The translations under genes were made by a program, and so were the position numbers. A stretch of 64,000 nt of DNA from Verrucomicrobiaceae bacterium (GTDB lineage Bacteria > Verrucomicrobiota > Verrucomicrobiia > Verrucomicrobiales > Akkermansiaceae), in NCBI GenBank assembly GCA_027486655.1, contig JAIXOR010000073.1, positions 153,199 to 217,198 of the forward strand, read 5' to 3'. The notes below the pieces were generated by a model. That model was not told the origin of the DNA, did not search any database, and was given only the letters and a program-made list of their open reading frames with translations. Shown piece by piece: positions 40,222 to 49,061 of the stretch. Within the stretch, counting starts at the first letter, position 1. The number at the start of each line of letters is the position of its first letter.

Positions 40222-41091
40222 ATGAAAATCTGGCTCGATGGCAAACTAGTTGATGAATCCGAGGCGAAAATCTCGGTGTTCGACCACGGACTCCTTTACG
40301 GCGACGGCGTATTCGAAGGCATTCGTTTCTACAACGGAAGAATCTTCCGGCTGGAGGAGCACATCCGGAGGTTGTTTGATTCCTCCCGCGCCATCATTCT
40401 CAACCTGCCATGGACGCAGGAAGAGGTCTGTCGTTTCACCTGTGAGACCGTCGCCGCAAACGGACTCACCGATGGTTACATCCGTCTCGTCGTCACCCGT
40501 GGTGCCGGCGAACTCGGGCTCAATCCCTACCTGTGCGAGCGCCCGTCGATGTTCATCATCGCCTCGACCATTCAGCTTTACCCCAAGGAGCATTACGAAA
40601 AAGGTCTGTCCATCATCACCTGCGCCACCCGCCGGCCCGCACCGGGGGCCTTGATGCCCCAGGTCAAGTCCCTCAACTACCTCAACAACATCATGGCCAA
40701 GGTCGAAGCCATCCAGGCCAACGCGCTGGAAGCCGTGATGCTCAACGAGCAGGGATACGTGGCCGAGTGCACCGGAGACAACCTCTTCCTCATGAAGAAT
40801 GGCACGCTGCTCACTCCGCTCATCAGCGATGGGGCCCTCGACGGCATCACCCGCTCCGTGATCATCGAGATCGCCGGCAAGCTCGGTGTGCCCGTGGTCG
40901 AGAAGTCGCTGACCCGTTATGACATCTTCACCGCGGACGAGTGCTTCCTCACCGGCACCGCGGCCGAAGTCATTCCCGTGGTGGCGCTCGATCGCCGCGT
41001 GATCGGCACCGGCACGCCGGGTCCCTTCACGTCGCGCTTCCTTGCCGCCTTCCACGAGCTTGCCATGAGCACGGGCACTCCGATTTCCTGA
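40222..41091 (+). CDS. ilvE: Branched-chain amino acid aminotransferase (class IV)
   Basis: 289 residues from ATG 40222 (MKIWLDGKLVDE). Fold type IV marks: SVFDHGLLYGDGVFEGIRFYNG, RLVVTRGAGELGL, the PLP lysine in QVKSLNYLNNI near residue 148, EAVMLNEQGYVAECTGDN and CFLTGTAAEVIPV. It interconverts Leu, Ile and Val with their keto acids using glutamate. D-amino acid transaminase and ADC lyase share the fold, but the GLLYGDGVFEG start and SLNYLNN fit IlvE best. It precedes mcsA by 37 nt and may share its transcript. Confidence 0.92.
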   Translation: MKIWLDGKLVDESEAKISVFDHGLLYGDGVFEGIRFYNGRIFRLEEHIRRLFDSSRAIILNLPWTQEEVCRFTCETVAANGLTDGYIRLVVTRGAGELGLNPYLCERPSMFIIASTIQLYPKEHYEKGLSIITCATRRPAPGALMPQVKSLNYLNNIMAKVEAIQANALEAVMLNEQGYVAECTGDNLFLMKNGTLLTPLISDGALDGITRSVIIEIAGKLGVPVVEKSLTRYDIFTADECFLTGTAAEVIPVVALDRRVIGTGTPGPFTSRFLAAFHELAMSTGTPIS

Positions 41092-41128
41092 AGCCTTTCC
41101 GGAACATCCACGCGATCCTCTCCCCGGC

Positions 41129-41644
41129 ATGAAATGCGACTTCTGCGATAAAAAGGCCACCGTTTTCCTGACCCAGCTCGTCGAGGGACAGATGAAGAAG
41201 GTGTGCCTCTGCGATTCATGCGCGAAGGAACGCGGAGTCACCGACCCCACCGGCTTCTCGCTTGCCGACCTTCTGCTCGGCGGCGTGGCCGGGGCCGCGG
41301 CACCCAAGGCACCAGGCGCCGCGCCTCAAGCCCCCCAGGGCGGAGGTCGCCGCTGCCAGACCTGTGGATTCTCCCTGGAGGATCTCAGGCGCGTGAGGCG
41401 CTTTGGTTGCAGCGATTGCTACGCCACCTTCACCGAGGAAGTGGGCCAAATGGTACGCGGCATGCACAAAGGCACCACGCACGTCGGCAAGGTTCCCGCC
41501 GGACTCATGGCCATGCAGGTGCTCCATCAACGACTCGAAGAACTCCGGGCCCGTCTCGACCAGGCGATCGCCTCCGAAAGCTACGAGGAGGCCGCCGGAA
41601 TCCGCGACGAGATCCGGAATCTCGAACTCAGCGCGAAATCCTAA
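41129..41644 (+). CDS. mcsA: McsA, activator of protein-arginine kinase
   Basis: 171 residues with the McsA architecture: a zinc finger CDFC plus CDSC, a second CQTC plus CSDC, and a C-terminal UVR motif (RARLDQAIASESYEEAAGIRDEI). An Ala/Pro/Gly-rich linker separates the fingers. McsA binds and activates McsB. Its place ahead of mcsB and clpC repeats the Firmicutes ctsR-mcsA-mcsB-clpC order without ctsR. Confidence 0.95.
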   Translation: MKCDFCDKKATVFLTQLVEGQMKKVCLCDSCAKERGVTDPTGFSLADLLLGGVAGAAAPKAPGAAPQAPQGGGRRCQTCGFSLEDLRRVRRFGCSDCYATFTEEVGQMVRGMHKGTTHVGKVPAGLMAMQVLHQRLEELRARLDQAIASESYEEAAGIRDEIRNLELSAKS

Positions 41645-41730
41645 GCCCCTCCCATCCCACCCGGAACACCCGCCGATCACAGACCCCCGATGTTTCGCCA
41701 CGCGATCCACCTCACGCACCTCCCACTGCC

Positions 41731-42858
41731 ATGATGCGCTTTTCCACCCTCATCAAACACCCCGCCGACTGGATGACCGGCGGGCAGGGGGAGCACGGGG
41801 CCGTGATGACCTCGCGCATCCGTCTTGCCAGGAATCTGCGGCGTCATCCCTTTCCCGGCTGGGCGAAGCGCGAGCAGCGCGCGGCCGCACTCGACATGAT
41901 GCGCCCCGCCGTCGAGGCGCTGCCCGCCATGAAGGACGCGTTCTCCCAGGAACTCGGCGATCTCACCTCGGTCCAGAAACAAGTGCTCGTCGAGCGGCAC
42001 CTGATTTCCCGCGAACACGCCGCGCGTGGTGATGGCTCCGCCGCCGTCATCGAGCGCCGTCAGACCTTCAGCCTCATGCTCAACGAGGAGGACCACCTCC
42101 GCATGCAGGCCATCCGCCCCGGTCTCCAGCTAACCGCGGCCTTCAGCGCGCTCTCGGACCTCGATTCCGAGTTGGAAAACGCACTGGAATTCGCCTTTGA
42201 TCCCTCGCTCGGTTACCTGACCACCTGCCCGACCAATCTCGGCACCGGCCTGCGCGCCTCCGCCATGCTCCACCTTCCCGGGCTCGTCCTCAGCGACCAG
42301 ATCGGCCAGGTCCTCCAGGCGGTCAACAAGATCGGCCTCGCCGTTCGCGGACTCTACGGCGAGGGCACCGAATCGCTCGGCAACCTCTACCAGATTTCCA
42401 ACCAGTCCACTCTCGGCGAGTCCGAGGAAACGATCATCCGCCGCCTCGAACGCGTCATTTCCCAGGTCGCCAGCCACGAGAAAAACGCCCGGGAAAAGCT
42501 CCTCGAGGACGACCCCGAGATGGTGGCCGACAAAATCGGCCGCGCCTACGGAGTGCTGCGCCACGCCCACATCATCGATTCCAAGGAGGCACTCGGCCAG
42601 TTGTCCCTGCTCCGCCTCGGCGGTGCCCTCGGGTTTTTTCCTCCCGAGACGGTGAATCTGTGCGACACTCTGCTGATGGACATCCAGCCGGCGCACCTCC
42701 AGCTTCACTCGGGCCGCAAACTCAGCCCGGAGGAGCGGGACGCCATTCGCGCGGAAATCGTCCGCTCCCGTTTGCATTCTCTCGATTCCCCTGATAATCC
42801 TATCACGAGCCGCGATTCCACTCCGGCGAACGATCCAACCAACCCCGGCGACGCATGA
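41731..42858 (+). CDS. mcsB: McsB protein-arginine kinase
   Basis: 375 residues, an ATP:guanido phosphotransferase-like domain. TSRIRLARNL, CPTNLGTGLRASAMLHLPGL and GLYGEGTESLGNLYQISNQ are the nucleotide- and arginine-binding blocks of McsB. A C-terminal RDAIRA matches the RDxxRA phospho-arginine allosteric motif. It phosphorylates arginine side chains, marking proteins for ClpC-ClpP degradation. The stop overlaps clpC by 4 nt. A 30-residue acidic/Ser-Thr tail follows the conserved end. Confidence 0.96.
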   Translation: MMRFSTLIKHPADWMTGGQGEHGAVMTSRIRLARNLRRHPFPGWAKREQRAAALDMMRPAVEALPAMKDAFSQELGDLTSVQKQVLVERHLISREHAARGDGSAAVIERRQTFSLMLNEEDHLRMQAIRPGLQLTAAFSALSDLDSELENALEFAFDPSLGYLTTCPTNLGTGLRASAMLHLPGLVLSDQIGQVLQAVNKIGLAVRGLYGEGTESLGNLYQISNQSTLGESEETIIRRLERVISQVASHEKNAREKLLEDDPEMVADKIGRAYGVLRHAHIIDSKEALGQLSLLRLGGALGFFPPETVNLCDTLLMDIQPAHLQLHSGRKLSPEERDAIRAEIVRSRLHSLDSPDNPITSRDSTPANDPTNPGDA

Positions 42859-45392
42859 ACAACTTCACCCCACGCGCTCAGCAAGTCCTGGCACTGGCCC
42901 GCAAGGAAGCGGACCGATTCAACCATTCCTATGTCGGCACCGAGCACCTGCTGCTCGGCCTCATCAAGCTCGGCCAGGGAGTCGCCGTCAATGTCCTCGA
43001 ACGCATGGGCCTCGAGCTCGAAGCCGTGCGCATGGAGGTCGAGAAGGAAGTCGGCTCCGGCCCGCCCCAGAAAGCGGCAGGCAACATCCCTTACACGCCT
43101 CGCGTGAAGAAGGTGCTCGCGCTTGCCAACAAGGAGGCCAAGGCCCTCAACCATTCCTACGTCGGCACCGAACACCTGCTTCTCGGACTGCTCCGCGAAG
43201 GCGAGGGAGTCGCCGCCCGCGTCTTGAAGCGCCTCGATGTGGACATCCAGAGGACCCGCAACGAAATCCTCGCGGAAATCGACCCGAACTTCTCGCCCGA
43301 AGATCAGGATGACGATGACGACGATGACGACATCGAGGATGGCGACGGTCCCTTCGAGGACGAATCCCAACCGCAACAGGCAAGTCCGGAAGGCGAGGGG
43401 AAATCCAAAACCCCGGCCCTCAAGGCCTTCGGGAGGGACCTCACCAAGGTGGCCAAGGAAGGCGGCCTTGATCCGGTCATCGGCCGCGAATCCGAGATCG
43501 AGCGCGTCATCCAGATCCTTTGCCGCCGTACCAAGAACAATCCCGTGCTCATCGGGGAAGCCGGCGTCGGCAAGACCGCCATCGTCGAAGGCCTCGCCCA
43601 GGAAATCGCCAGCGGCAATGTGCCGGAAATCCTCCGTGACAAGCGGGTGGTCACCCTCGACCTCGCCCTGATGGTCGCCGGAACCAAATATCGCGGCCAG
43701 TTCGAGGAGCGCATCAAGGCGGTCATGGACGAGATCCGCAAGGTCAAGAACATCATCCTCTTCATCGATGAGCTCCACACCATCGTCGGCGCAGGCTCGG
43801 CGGAAGGTGCGATGGATGCTTCCAACATCATCAAGCCCGCTCTCAGCCGCGCGGAGCTCCAGTGCGTGGGTGCCACCACCCTCAACGAGTATCGCAAATA
43901 CATCGAAAAGGACTCCGCCCTCGAGCGCCGCTTCCAGCAGGTGAAGGTGGACGAGCCCTCGGTCTCCGATGCGATCAAGATCCTCCAAGGCCTGCAGGAA
44001 AAATACGAAGCCCACCACAAGGCGAAGTTCACCCCGGAAGCCATCGAGGCCGCCGTGAAACTCACGTCCCGCTACCTCACCGCCCGTTTCCTCCCGGACA
44101 AGGCAATCGACGTGCTCGACGAGGCCGGTGCCCGTGCCCGCATCGGCACCATGACCCGCCCGCCCGCCATCAAGGAGCTTGAAGCGGAAATCGAACGCAT
44201 CAACCGCGCGAAACTCACCGCCATCGCCGAACAGAATTTCGAAACCGCCGCCTCGCTGCGCGACGACGAGAAGAACGCCAAGCGCAACCTGGAGGAAACC
44301 CTCAAGACCTGGCGTTCCGCGTCCGAGGAGACGATCGTCACGGTCACGGACGACGACATCATGGCCGTGGTCTCGAAATGGACCGGCGTGCCCCTTCGCC
44401 GCATGGAGGAGAAGGAAACCGAAAAACTCCTCAAGATGGAGGACGAGCTCAAGGGCCGCGTCATCGGTCAGAACGAGGCCGTCATCGCCATTTCCAAGGC
44501 TCTCCGCCGTTCGCGTGCCGACCTCAAGGACCCGCGCCGTCCCATCGGTTCGTTCCTCTTCCTCGGACCCACGGGCGTCGGCAAGACCTACCTCACCCGC
44601 AATCTCGCCGAGTTCATGTTCGGGGATCCGGATGCGCTCATCCAGATCGACATGTCCGAATACATGGAGAAATTCACCGCCAGCCGCCTGATCGGATCGC
44701 CTCCGGGATACGTCGGCTACGAGGAGGGCGGCCAGCTTTCCGAGGCCGTGCGCCGCCGGCCATACTCGGTGGTCCTCTTCGACGAGGTCGAGAAAGCCCA
44801 CCCGGATGTGATGAACCTGCTTCTTCAGATTCTCGAAGAAGGCACCGTCACCGATTCGCTGGGCCGCAAGATCGATTTCCGCAACACGATCATCATCATG
44901 ACCTCCAACGTCGGGGCCTCTTCGATCAAGCGCCAGACCTCGCTCGGTTTCGGCGCGATGACCGAGGATCAGGCGGACTTCGAAGGCATGAAGGAGAAGA
45001 TCCTCGAAGAGTCGAAACGCTACTTCAAACCCGAGTTCCTCAACCGCCTCGACGAGCTCGTCGTTTTCCACATGCTGGAAAAGACCGACCTCAATCGCAT
45101 CGTCGATCTCGAGGTGAACAAGCTCGTCAAGCGCCTCAAGGAAAAGGACATCGCCCTCACGCTCTCCGCGGAGGCCCGCGATTTCCTCTCGGAAAAAGGC
45201 TTCGATCCGGCATACGGTGCCCGCCCGATGCGCCGCGCCGTCGAACGTTTCCTCGAGGACCCGCTCGCCGAGGCCCTGCTCCGTGGCGACGTCAAACCCG
45301 GAGACACCGTCAGCGTCGGGAAAAAGTCGGATGCCGAGGAACTCGCCTTCGACTCATCCCGTCCGGAGGCCCAGGAGGAAGCCAAAGTCTGA
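42855..45392 (+). CDS. clpC: ClpC unfoldase of the Clp protease
   Basis: 845 residues. Two Clp_N repeats (both with [14 protein letters not shown]) cover about 1-145 and in Bacillus bind phospho-arginine. A linker containing eight consecutive Asp lies near 151-159. AAA+ module 1 has GEAGVGKT near 234; a short UVR-containing middle domain ([24 protein letters not shown]) is where McsA/MecA-type adaptors dock; module 2 has GPTGVGKT near 570. The LGFG loop near 696 predicts ClpP binding. It is coupled to mcsB by a 4-nt overlap and followed by a strong terminator. clpP is not in the window. Confidence 0.97.
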   Translation: MNNFTPRAQQVLALARKEADRFNHSYVGTEHLLLGLIKLGQGVAVNVLERMGLELEAVRMEVEKEVGSGPPQKAAGNIPYTPRVKKVLALANKEAKALNHSYVGTEHLLLGLLREGEGVAARVLKRLDVDIQRTRNEILAEIDPNFSPEDQDDDDDDDDIEDGDGPFEDESQPQQASPEGEGKSKTPALKAFGRDLTKVAKEGGLDPVIGRESEIERVIQILCRRTKNNPVLIGEAGVGKTAIVEGLAQEIASGNVPEILRDKRVVTLDLALMVAGTKYRGQFEERIKAVMDEIRKVKNIILFIDELHTIVGAGSAEGAMDASNIIKPALSRAELQCVGATTLNEYRKYIEKDSALERRFQQVKVDEPSVSDAIKILQGLQEKYEAHHKAKFTPEAIEAAVKLTSRYLTARFLPDKAIDVLDEAGARARIGTMTRPPAIKELEAEIERINRAKLTAIAEQNFETAASLRDDEKNAKRNLEETLKTWRSASEETIVTVTDDDIMAVVSKWTGVPLRRMEEKETEKLLKMEDELKGRVIGQNEAVIAISKALRRSRADLKDPRRPIGSFLFLGPTGVGKTYLTRNLAEFMFGDPDALIQIDMSEYMEKFTASRLIGSPPGYVGYEEGGQLSEAVRRRPYSVVLFDEVEKAHPDVMNLLLQILEEGTVTDSLGRKIDFRNTIIIMTSNVGASSIKRQTSLGFGAMTEDQADFEGMKEKILEESKRYFKPEFLNRLDELVVFHMLEKTDLNRIVDLEVNKLVKRLKEKDIALTLSAEARDFLSEKGFDPAYGARPMRRAVERFLEDPLAEALLRGDVKPGDTVSVGKKSDAEELAFDSSRPEAQEEAKV

Positions 45393-45432
45393 GACCACTT
45401 CACTTGATCCCGCCTCGTGCGGGACCAGCCCA

Positions 45433-45472
45433 CCGCAGTCCGGCGTTGATCCACGGACTGCGGTTTCTTTTT
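45433..45472 (+). terminator. Intrinsic terminator after clpC
   Basis: CCGCAGTCCG at 45433-45442 pairs perfectly with CGGACTGCGG at 45454-45463 around an 11-nt loop and is followed by TTTCTTTTT. It ends the mcsA-mcsB-clpC transcript 41 nt after the stop. Confidence 0.88.
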
Positions 45473-45494
45473 GCCTTGGAATCCGCTCCGCCAC

Positions 45495-47300
45495 TCAGCC
45501 CTGCGGGTGCCGCCGGGTCACGCTGATCACGGCGGCGAGTTTGCGGCATATTTCCGAGGTGCGGGAGTCCGCCATGATTTCCTCAAGTGTCCAAGGCAGG
45601 CGGAAGCGCCAATTGGCCGGCCCCGAAGTGCCCGGATGATTGATGCGATCGTTCATGCCGAAGAGCGAGGTGATCATCAGCGTGGCGTAGCGGGAATTCG
45701 AATCGAAGAGGGACTTGATCAAACGAAGGCGGATGCCCTCGGTGAACGGAGGCCACACCCCGTTGCCGGGGATGGGAATGTCGGCGAACTCGGAGAGAAT
45801 CCGCAGCGTGTTCCTCGCCCCGTGGGCCTGCCAATCACTCTCATGTCCCGGGTTCTCATTGTGCCTCTGGATGGCACCCAGACAACCGCGCCAGATGCCG
45901 CAGACCGGATCGTGATCGTGGGTCGAATACGTGGCGAATGAGTTCTCCGGAAAAAACCGGCCGGGCGTGGGATGTCCGTGATCATTGCAATCCCAGTGGG
46001 GAATGCGGAATCCGGCGATCCCCAGCTCCTCCAAGTGCGGTCGCACATACTCAGGCACCCATCCCAGATCCTCCGCGATGATCTCCGCACCACCTGCCGC
46101 TTCGATGATGGCACGCAGCCGCACATCGCCGTCGGCCCGGTTGGCGGCCTTGTTTTCCGGGGTGTCGTCCGGCCGCAGAAACCAGCGCGGCAATCGGCCA
46201 CCCGTGCGCGCCGCGGCCTGCTCATGGGACAACCCGACGAACGAGGCATTGTGCTCCGGCAGCCAGGGAAAGGCATAGATCCGGTAAAACCCGAGAATGT
46301 GGTCCAGCCGGAAGATCCCGAAGATTTCGGTGAGCCGCCGGATGCGCGTCTTCCACCAGCGGAAGCCGTTCGCCTGCATGTGATCCCAACGATAGAGCGG
46401 AATGCCCCAGTTTTGTCCCCACTGCTGGAAAAACGGATCGCTCTGCCCCATTCCCTCCGGAGGAGAACCGCCGCACCAATCGGTGTGAAACTCCTCACGC
46501 TGGAAAAACACATCGCAGGAATGCCAGCTGATGCCGATCGGCACGTCGCCCATCAACTTGACGCGCCGGGAATCCGCGTGGGCGCGGACCCCGCGCCACT
46601 GGCGGAAACACAGCCACTGGACGAAGGCGAAGAAACCGAGGCGGTAGTCCACCGCGGCCGCGTCCCGATGCCGCAGTGTCTCTAACAAAGCGCGCGCCTT
46701 GTCTGCGGTCCGGCATTCCTCCGGCCATTGATCCCAGCGGAGGTGTTCGCCATTTCGCTCCATCAGAAAACGGAACAACGCGTAATCCTCCAGCCAGTCC
46801 CGCTCTTCGTCACGGAATCCCGCGAACTCGGCAACGAGATCCTCCGTGGCTTCGTCAAAGGTGGACCAGGCGAGTTCGAGAAGATTCCTCTTCACCCTCC
46901 TCACCGCCGTGTAGTCGACCATGTGCGAATCCATCGCCGCACCCAGGCTGGCCGCAGCCCGGCGGAAGTCCGCGGCTTTGAGCCAGGGAATCGACGGCTC
47001 GTCGAGCGTCAGATAGATCGGATCCAGCGCCGTCGAGGAGATCGAGCTGTAGGGACTCTCGTCCGCGCCGTTTTCGTGAATCGGCAACAGCTGGATGAAG
47101 CCCACGCCATGGTCGGCCGCCCAGTCGATCCACTGTCGCATCGCGAGTGTGTCGCCAATCCCGAGATCGCCCCTGCGGCGGGGCGAGAATGCCGGAATCA
47201 GAATGCCTGCTAGACGTGGGGCGGGTGGGTGCACGGCGCGGATGTTGCCATCCGCAAGCCGTGCGTAAACCCGGAAATCCCGCCATTTGGGGTGGGACAC
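45495..47300 (-). CDS. malQ: 4-alpha-glucanotransferase (GH77 amylomaltase)
   Basis: 601 residues. GH77 blocks: GDLGIGDT, FIQLLPIHENGADESPYSS, MGDVPIGI, nucleophile Asp in FRLDHILGFYR, acid/base Glu in IIAEDLGWVP, and Asp in STHDHDP. It transfers glucan chains between maltodextrins in glycogen or maltose metabolism. There is no signal peptide, so it is cytoplasmic. It converges on the clpC terminator. Confidence 0.95.
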   Translation of the reverse strand: MSHPKWRDFRVYARLADGNIRAVHPPAPRLAGILIPAFSPRRRGDLGIGDTLAMRQWIDWAADHGVGFIQLLPIHENGADESPYSSISSTALDPIYLTLDEPSIPWLKAADFRRAAASLGAAMDSHMVDYTAVRRVKRNLLELAWSTFDEATEDLVAEFAGFRDEERDWLEDYALFRFLMERNGEHLRWDQWPEECRTADKARALLETLRHRDAAAVDYRLGFFAFVQWLCFRQWRGVRAHADSRRVKLMGDVPIGISWHSCDVFFQREEFHTDWCGGSPPEGMGQSDPFFQQWGQNWGIPLYRWDHMQANGFRWWKTRIRRLTEIFGIFRLDHILGFYRIYAFPWLPEHNASFVGLSHEQAAARTGGRLPRWFLRPDDTPENKAANRADGDVRLRAIIEAAGGAEIIAEDLGWVPEYVRPHLEELGIAGFRIPHWDCNDHGHPTPGRFFPENSFATYSTHDHDPVCGIWRGCLGAIQRHNENPGHESDWQAHGARNTLRILSEFADIPIPGNGVWPPFTEGIRLRLIKSLFDSNSRYATLMITSLFGMNDRINHPGTSGPANWRFRLPWTLEEIMADSRTSEICRKLAAVISVTRRHPQG

Positions 47301-47427
47301 TGCACGCTTTCATCTTGCGCGCGTTTGCAATGAAATCGATTCACGGTTTGACAGGGCGGGGGAGGAGGGACGATGGTTGTAGTTGGAAGTGGATGTATCC
47401 GCTTTCCCAACCCCCAATCCCAAAACC

Positions 47428-47820
47428 ATGAAAAAACTCGTTTGGATTTCGCTGATCGCCACGCCCTTCCTGATGGCCTCCTGCGGAGAAAAGGAAGTCG
47501 TGAAAGAGAAGATGGACGCAGGCGCTGAGAAGGTCGCCGAGGGCGTCAAGGACATCGCGGACGCCGCCAAGGCCGAGGCGGAAAAGGCCAAGGAGGCCGC
47601 CGCAGACAAAGCCAAGGAAGCCGCGGAGAAGGCAAAAGCCGCCGCCGCCACCGGAGCCGACAAGGTGAAGGACGCGGTGGAGAACGCAGGAAACGCCGTG
47701 CAGCAGAAAGCCGATGCCGCCGCAGAAGCCACCGGGCAGGCTGTGGACAAGGCCGCCGAGGGAGTCAAGGACGCCGCTCAGGATGCCAAGGACGCGGTCA
47801 AGGAAACCCTGCCGAAGTAA
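47428..47820 (+). CDS. Ala/Lys/Glu-rich helical lipoprotein (LEA-like)
   Basis: 130 residues from ATG 47428. MKKLVWISLIATPFLMASC is a lipoprotein signal with a good lipobox (LMASC), so the cysteine should be lipidated. After it the protein is almost wholly Ala, Lys, Glu and Asp in 11-residue-like repeats (AKAEAEKAKEAAADKAKEAA, DAAQDAKDAVKE), giving one long amphipathic helix as in LEA and apolipoprotein-like proteins. A TTGACA at 47348-47353 might be a -35 box, but the -10 is poor. A role in envelope stability or stress is a guess. Confidence 0.85.
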   Translation: MKKLVWISLIATPFLMASCGEKEVVKEKMDAGAEKVAEGVKDIADAAKAEAEKAKEAAADKAKEAAEKAKAAAATGADKVKDAVENAGNAVQQKADAAAEATGQAVDKAAEGVKDAAQDAKDAVKETLPK

Positions 47821-47836
47821 GCTCGCAAATCCCATG

Positions 47837-47869
47837 GCCGGCATCCCAGCACCGGGGTGCCGGCTTTTT
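47837..47869 (+). terminator. Intrinsic terminator after lipoprotein gene
   Basis: GCCGGCATCCC (47837-47847) pairs with GGGGTGCCGGC (47854-47864) with one G-U pair across a 6-nt loop, then TTTTT. Confidence 0.85.
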
Positions 47870-47926
47870 CTTTACCTCGCTGTCGATCCCGTTACGAGGC
47901 GGACATCGCGTCCCGATCGACGCGAG

Positions 47927-48970
47927 TCATGCACCCTGCATGCAGGTGAGCGCACTGTGGAACACATCCTCCCGATAGATCCTCGAGAGCGATCCCGCGG
48001 TGATGTTGGGAAGCGCCCCGATGCTGCGCAATCCCGCAAGCACCCATGAGGCCTTCTCAACGGTCGGGCGGTTGACCGATTCTCCGTGAAACACGTGAAA
48101 CGATGACCCGTTCGTGCTTTCGACACCCGTTGCAAAATGGGCTCCCAGGCTGTTTCTGAGAACATCCGGGGAGGCTCCGGTGTATTCATCCATCGCGAGG
48201 ATCGAAATCAGGTCGTTGCGGAAGGATGGATCCTGGCAAAGCCTGCACGCCTCTAACAACGCGGCCACCATCGCTACAGTCTCCTCTTTGCGTTCCTGAA
48301 GAAAGCGCCCCGAAACGAGCAGAACCTTCTCCGGATGCCCGTGGGATAGATCCGACGACGTCGCCGGACACCAGCCTGTGCCGCCGAGAATCGATTCCGA
48401 GTTCCATGGCTCGCCCACACAATAGCCGTCGATGTGCCCTGCCTTGAGATGCCGTGGCATCAGTGGCGGAGGGAGGAAGATGATCTCCGCATCCTCCGGC
48501 GCACTCAATCCATGACGCTTCAGCCAGGTATGCAACAGGATGTGGTGCGAGGAAAACCGGTGTGTGGCCGCCAGGGTGAATGGGCGGTCCTTTTTCCAGA
48601 ATTGGGCGAGATGCGCCTTGAGCCCCTCGCCATGGCCGATGTCCGCTGGCTTCAAATCCTTCGTGAGTGTGACCGCGTTGCCATGGAGGTTGAGAATCAG
48701 CGGAACGGCGACTTCGCACTTCAATTCGCTGAATCCAAGCCCGAGAGAGAAGGCGATGCCGGCGATCGATTGCGCCGCATCCAGATCTCCATAGTAGATC
48801 TTGTCCCTCACGCTCGACCACCCGAGTTCCCGGGAAAGCATGACATGAAGCCCGTAACGATCGAACAATCCCATTTCCTTGGCCACTGCGATCGGGGCGC
48901 AATCGCTCAATGGAACGAAACCCAGACGGATGGGATAGCGCGTGGAAACAGCGGACAGGCGGGCATCCAT
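47927..48970 (-). CDS. NrtA/CmpA-like binding protein, probably cytoplasmic nitrate sensor (NasS-like)
   Basis: 347 residues from ATG 48970 (MDARLSAVSTRYPIRLGFVPLSD). IRLGFVPLSDCAPIAVAKEMGLFDRYG, AAQSIAGIAFSLGLG, KAGHIDGYCVGEPWN and the C-terminal domain match the periplasmic nitrate/bicarbonate-binding family. No signal peptide is present, which is typical of NasS, the cytoplasmic nitrate sensor that works with NasT. No transporter subunits or nasT follow. It is divergent from a LysR regulator across a perfect inverted repeat, suggesting joint nitrogen control. The nitrate assignment is by family only. Confidence 0.8.
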   Translation of the reverse strand: MDARLSAVSTRYPIRLGFVPLSDCAPIAVAKEMGLFDRYGLHVMLSRELGWSSVRDKIYYGDLDAAQSIAGIAFSLGLGFSELKCEVAVPLILNLHGNAVTLTKDLKPADIGHGEGLKAHLAQFWKKDRPFTLAATHRFSSHHILLHTWLKRHGLSAPEDAEIIFLPPPLMPRHLKAGHIDGYCVGEPWNSESILGGTGWCPATSSDLSHGHPEKVLLVSGRFLQERKEETVAMVAALLEACRLCQDPSFRNDLISILAMDEYTGASPDVLRNSLGAHFATGVESTNGSSFHVFHGESVNRPTVEKASWVLAGLRSIGALPNITAGSLSRIYREDVFHSALTCMQGA

Positions 48971-48991
48971 GATCCGCGGTAAGCGCGTGGA

Positions 48992-49015
48992 ATGCCAAAT
49001 CAGCGAAATTGGCAT
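48992..49015. promoter_or_regulatory. Inverted repeat, candidate LysR operator
   Basis: ATGCCAA at 48992-48998 and TTGGCAT at 49009-49015 are perfect complements 10 bp apart. The spacing and T/A-rich arms suit a LysR-type site, and the repeat lies between the NasS-like gene and the LysR gene, where autoregulation is usual. Confidence 0.6.
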
Positions 49016-49061
49016 AAGTGCTGCTGGTTTCTCCCCGGACTTTCAATGAAGGCCGTTCATC

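Noticed and set aside
41092..41731. CtsR-type operator before mcsA or mcsB
   Set aside because: No tandem GGTCAAA-like heptads were found on either strand.
42705..45071. 788-codon open frame antisense to clpC
   Set aside because: It mirrors the codon structure of clpC and has no start context or motif. GC-rich third positions commonly open the antisense frame.
47348..47382. Sigma-70 promoter with TTGACA before the lipoprotein gene
   Set aside because: The -35 is perfect but no reasonable -10 lies 16-18 bp downstream.
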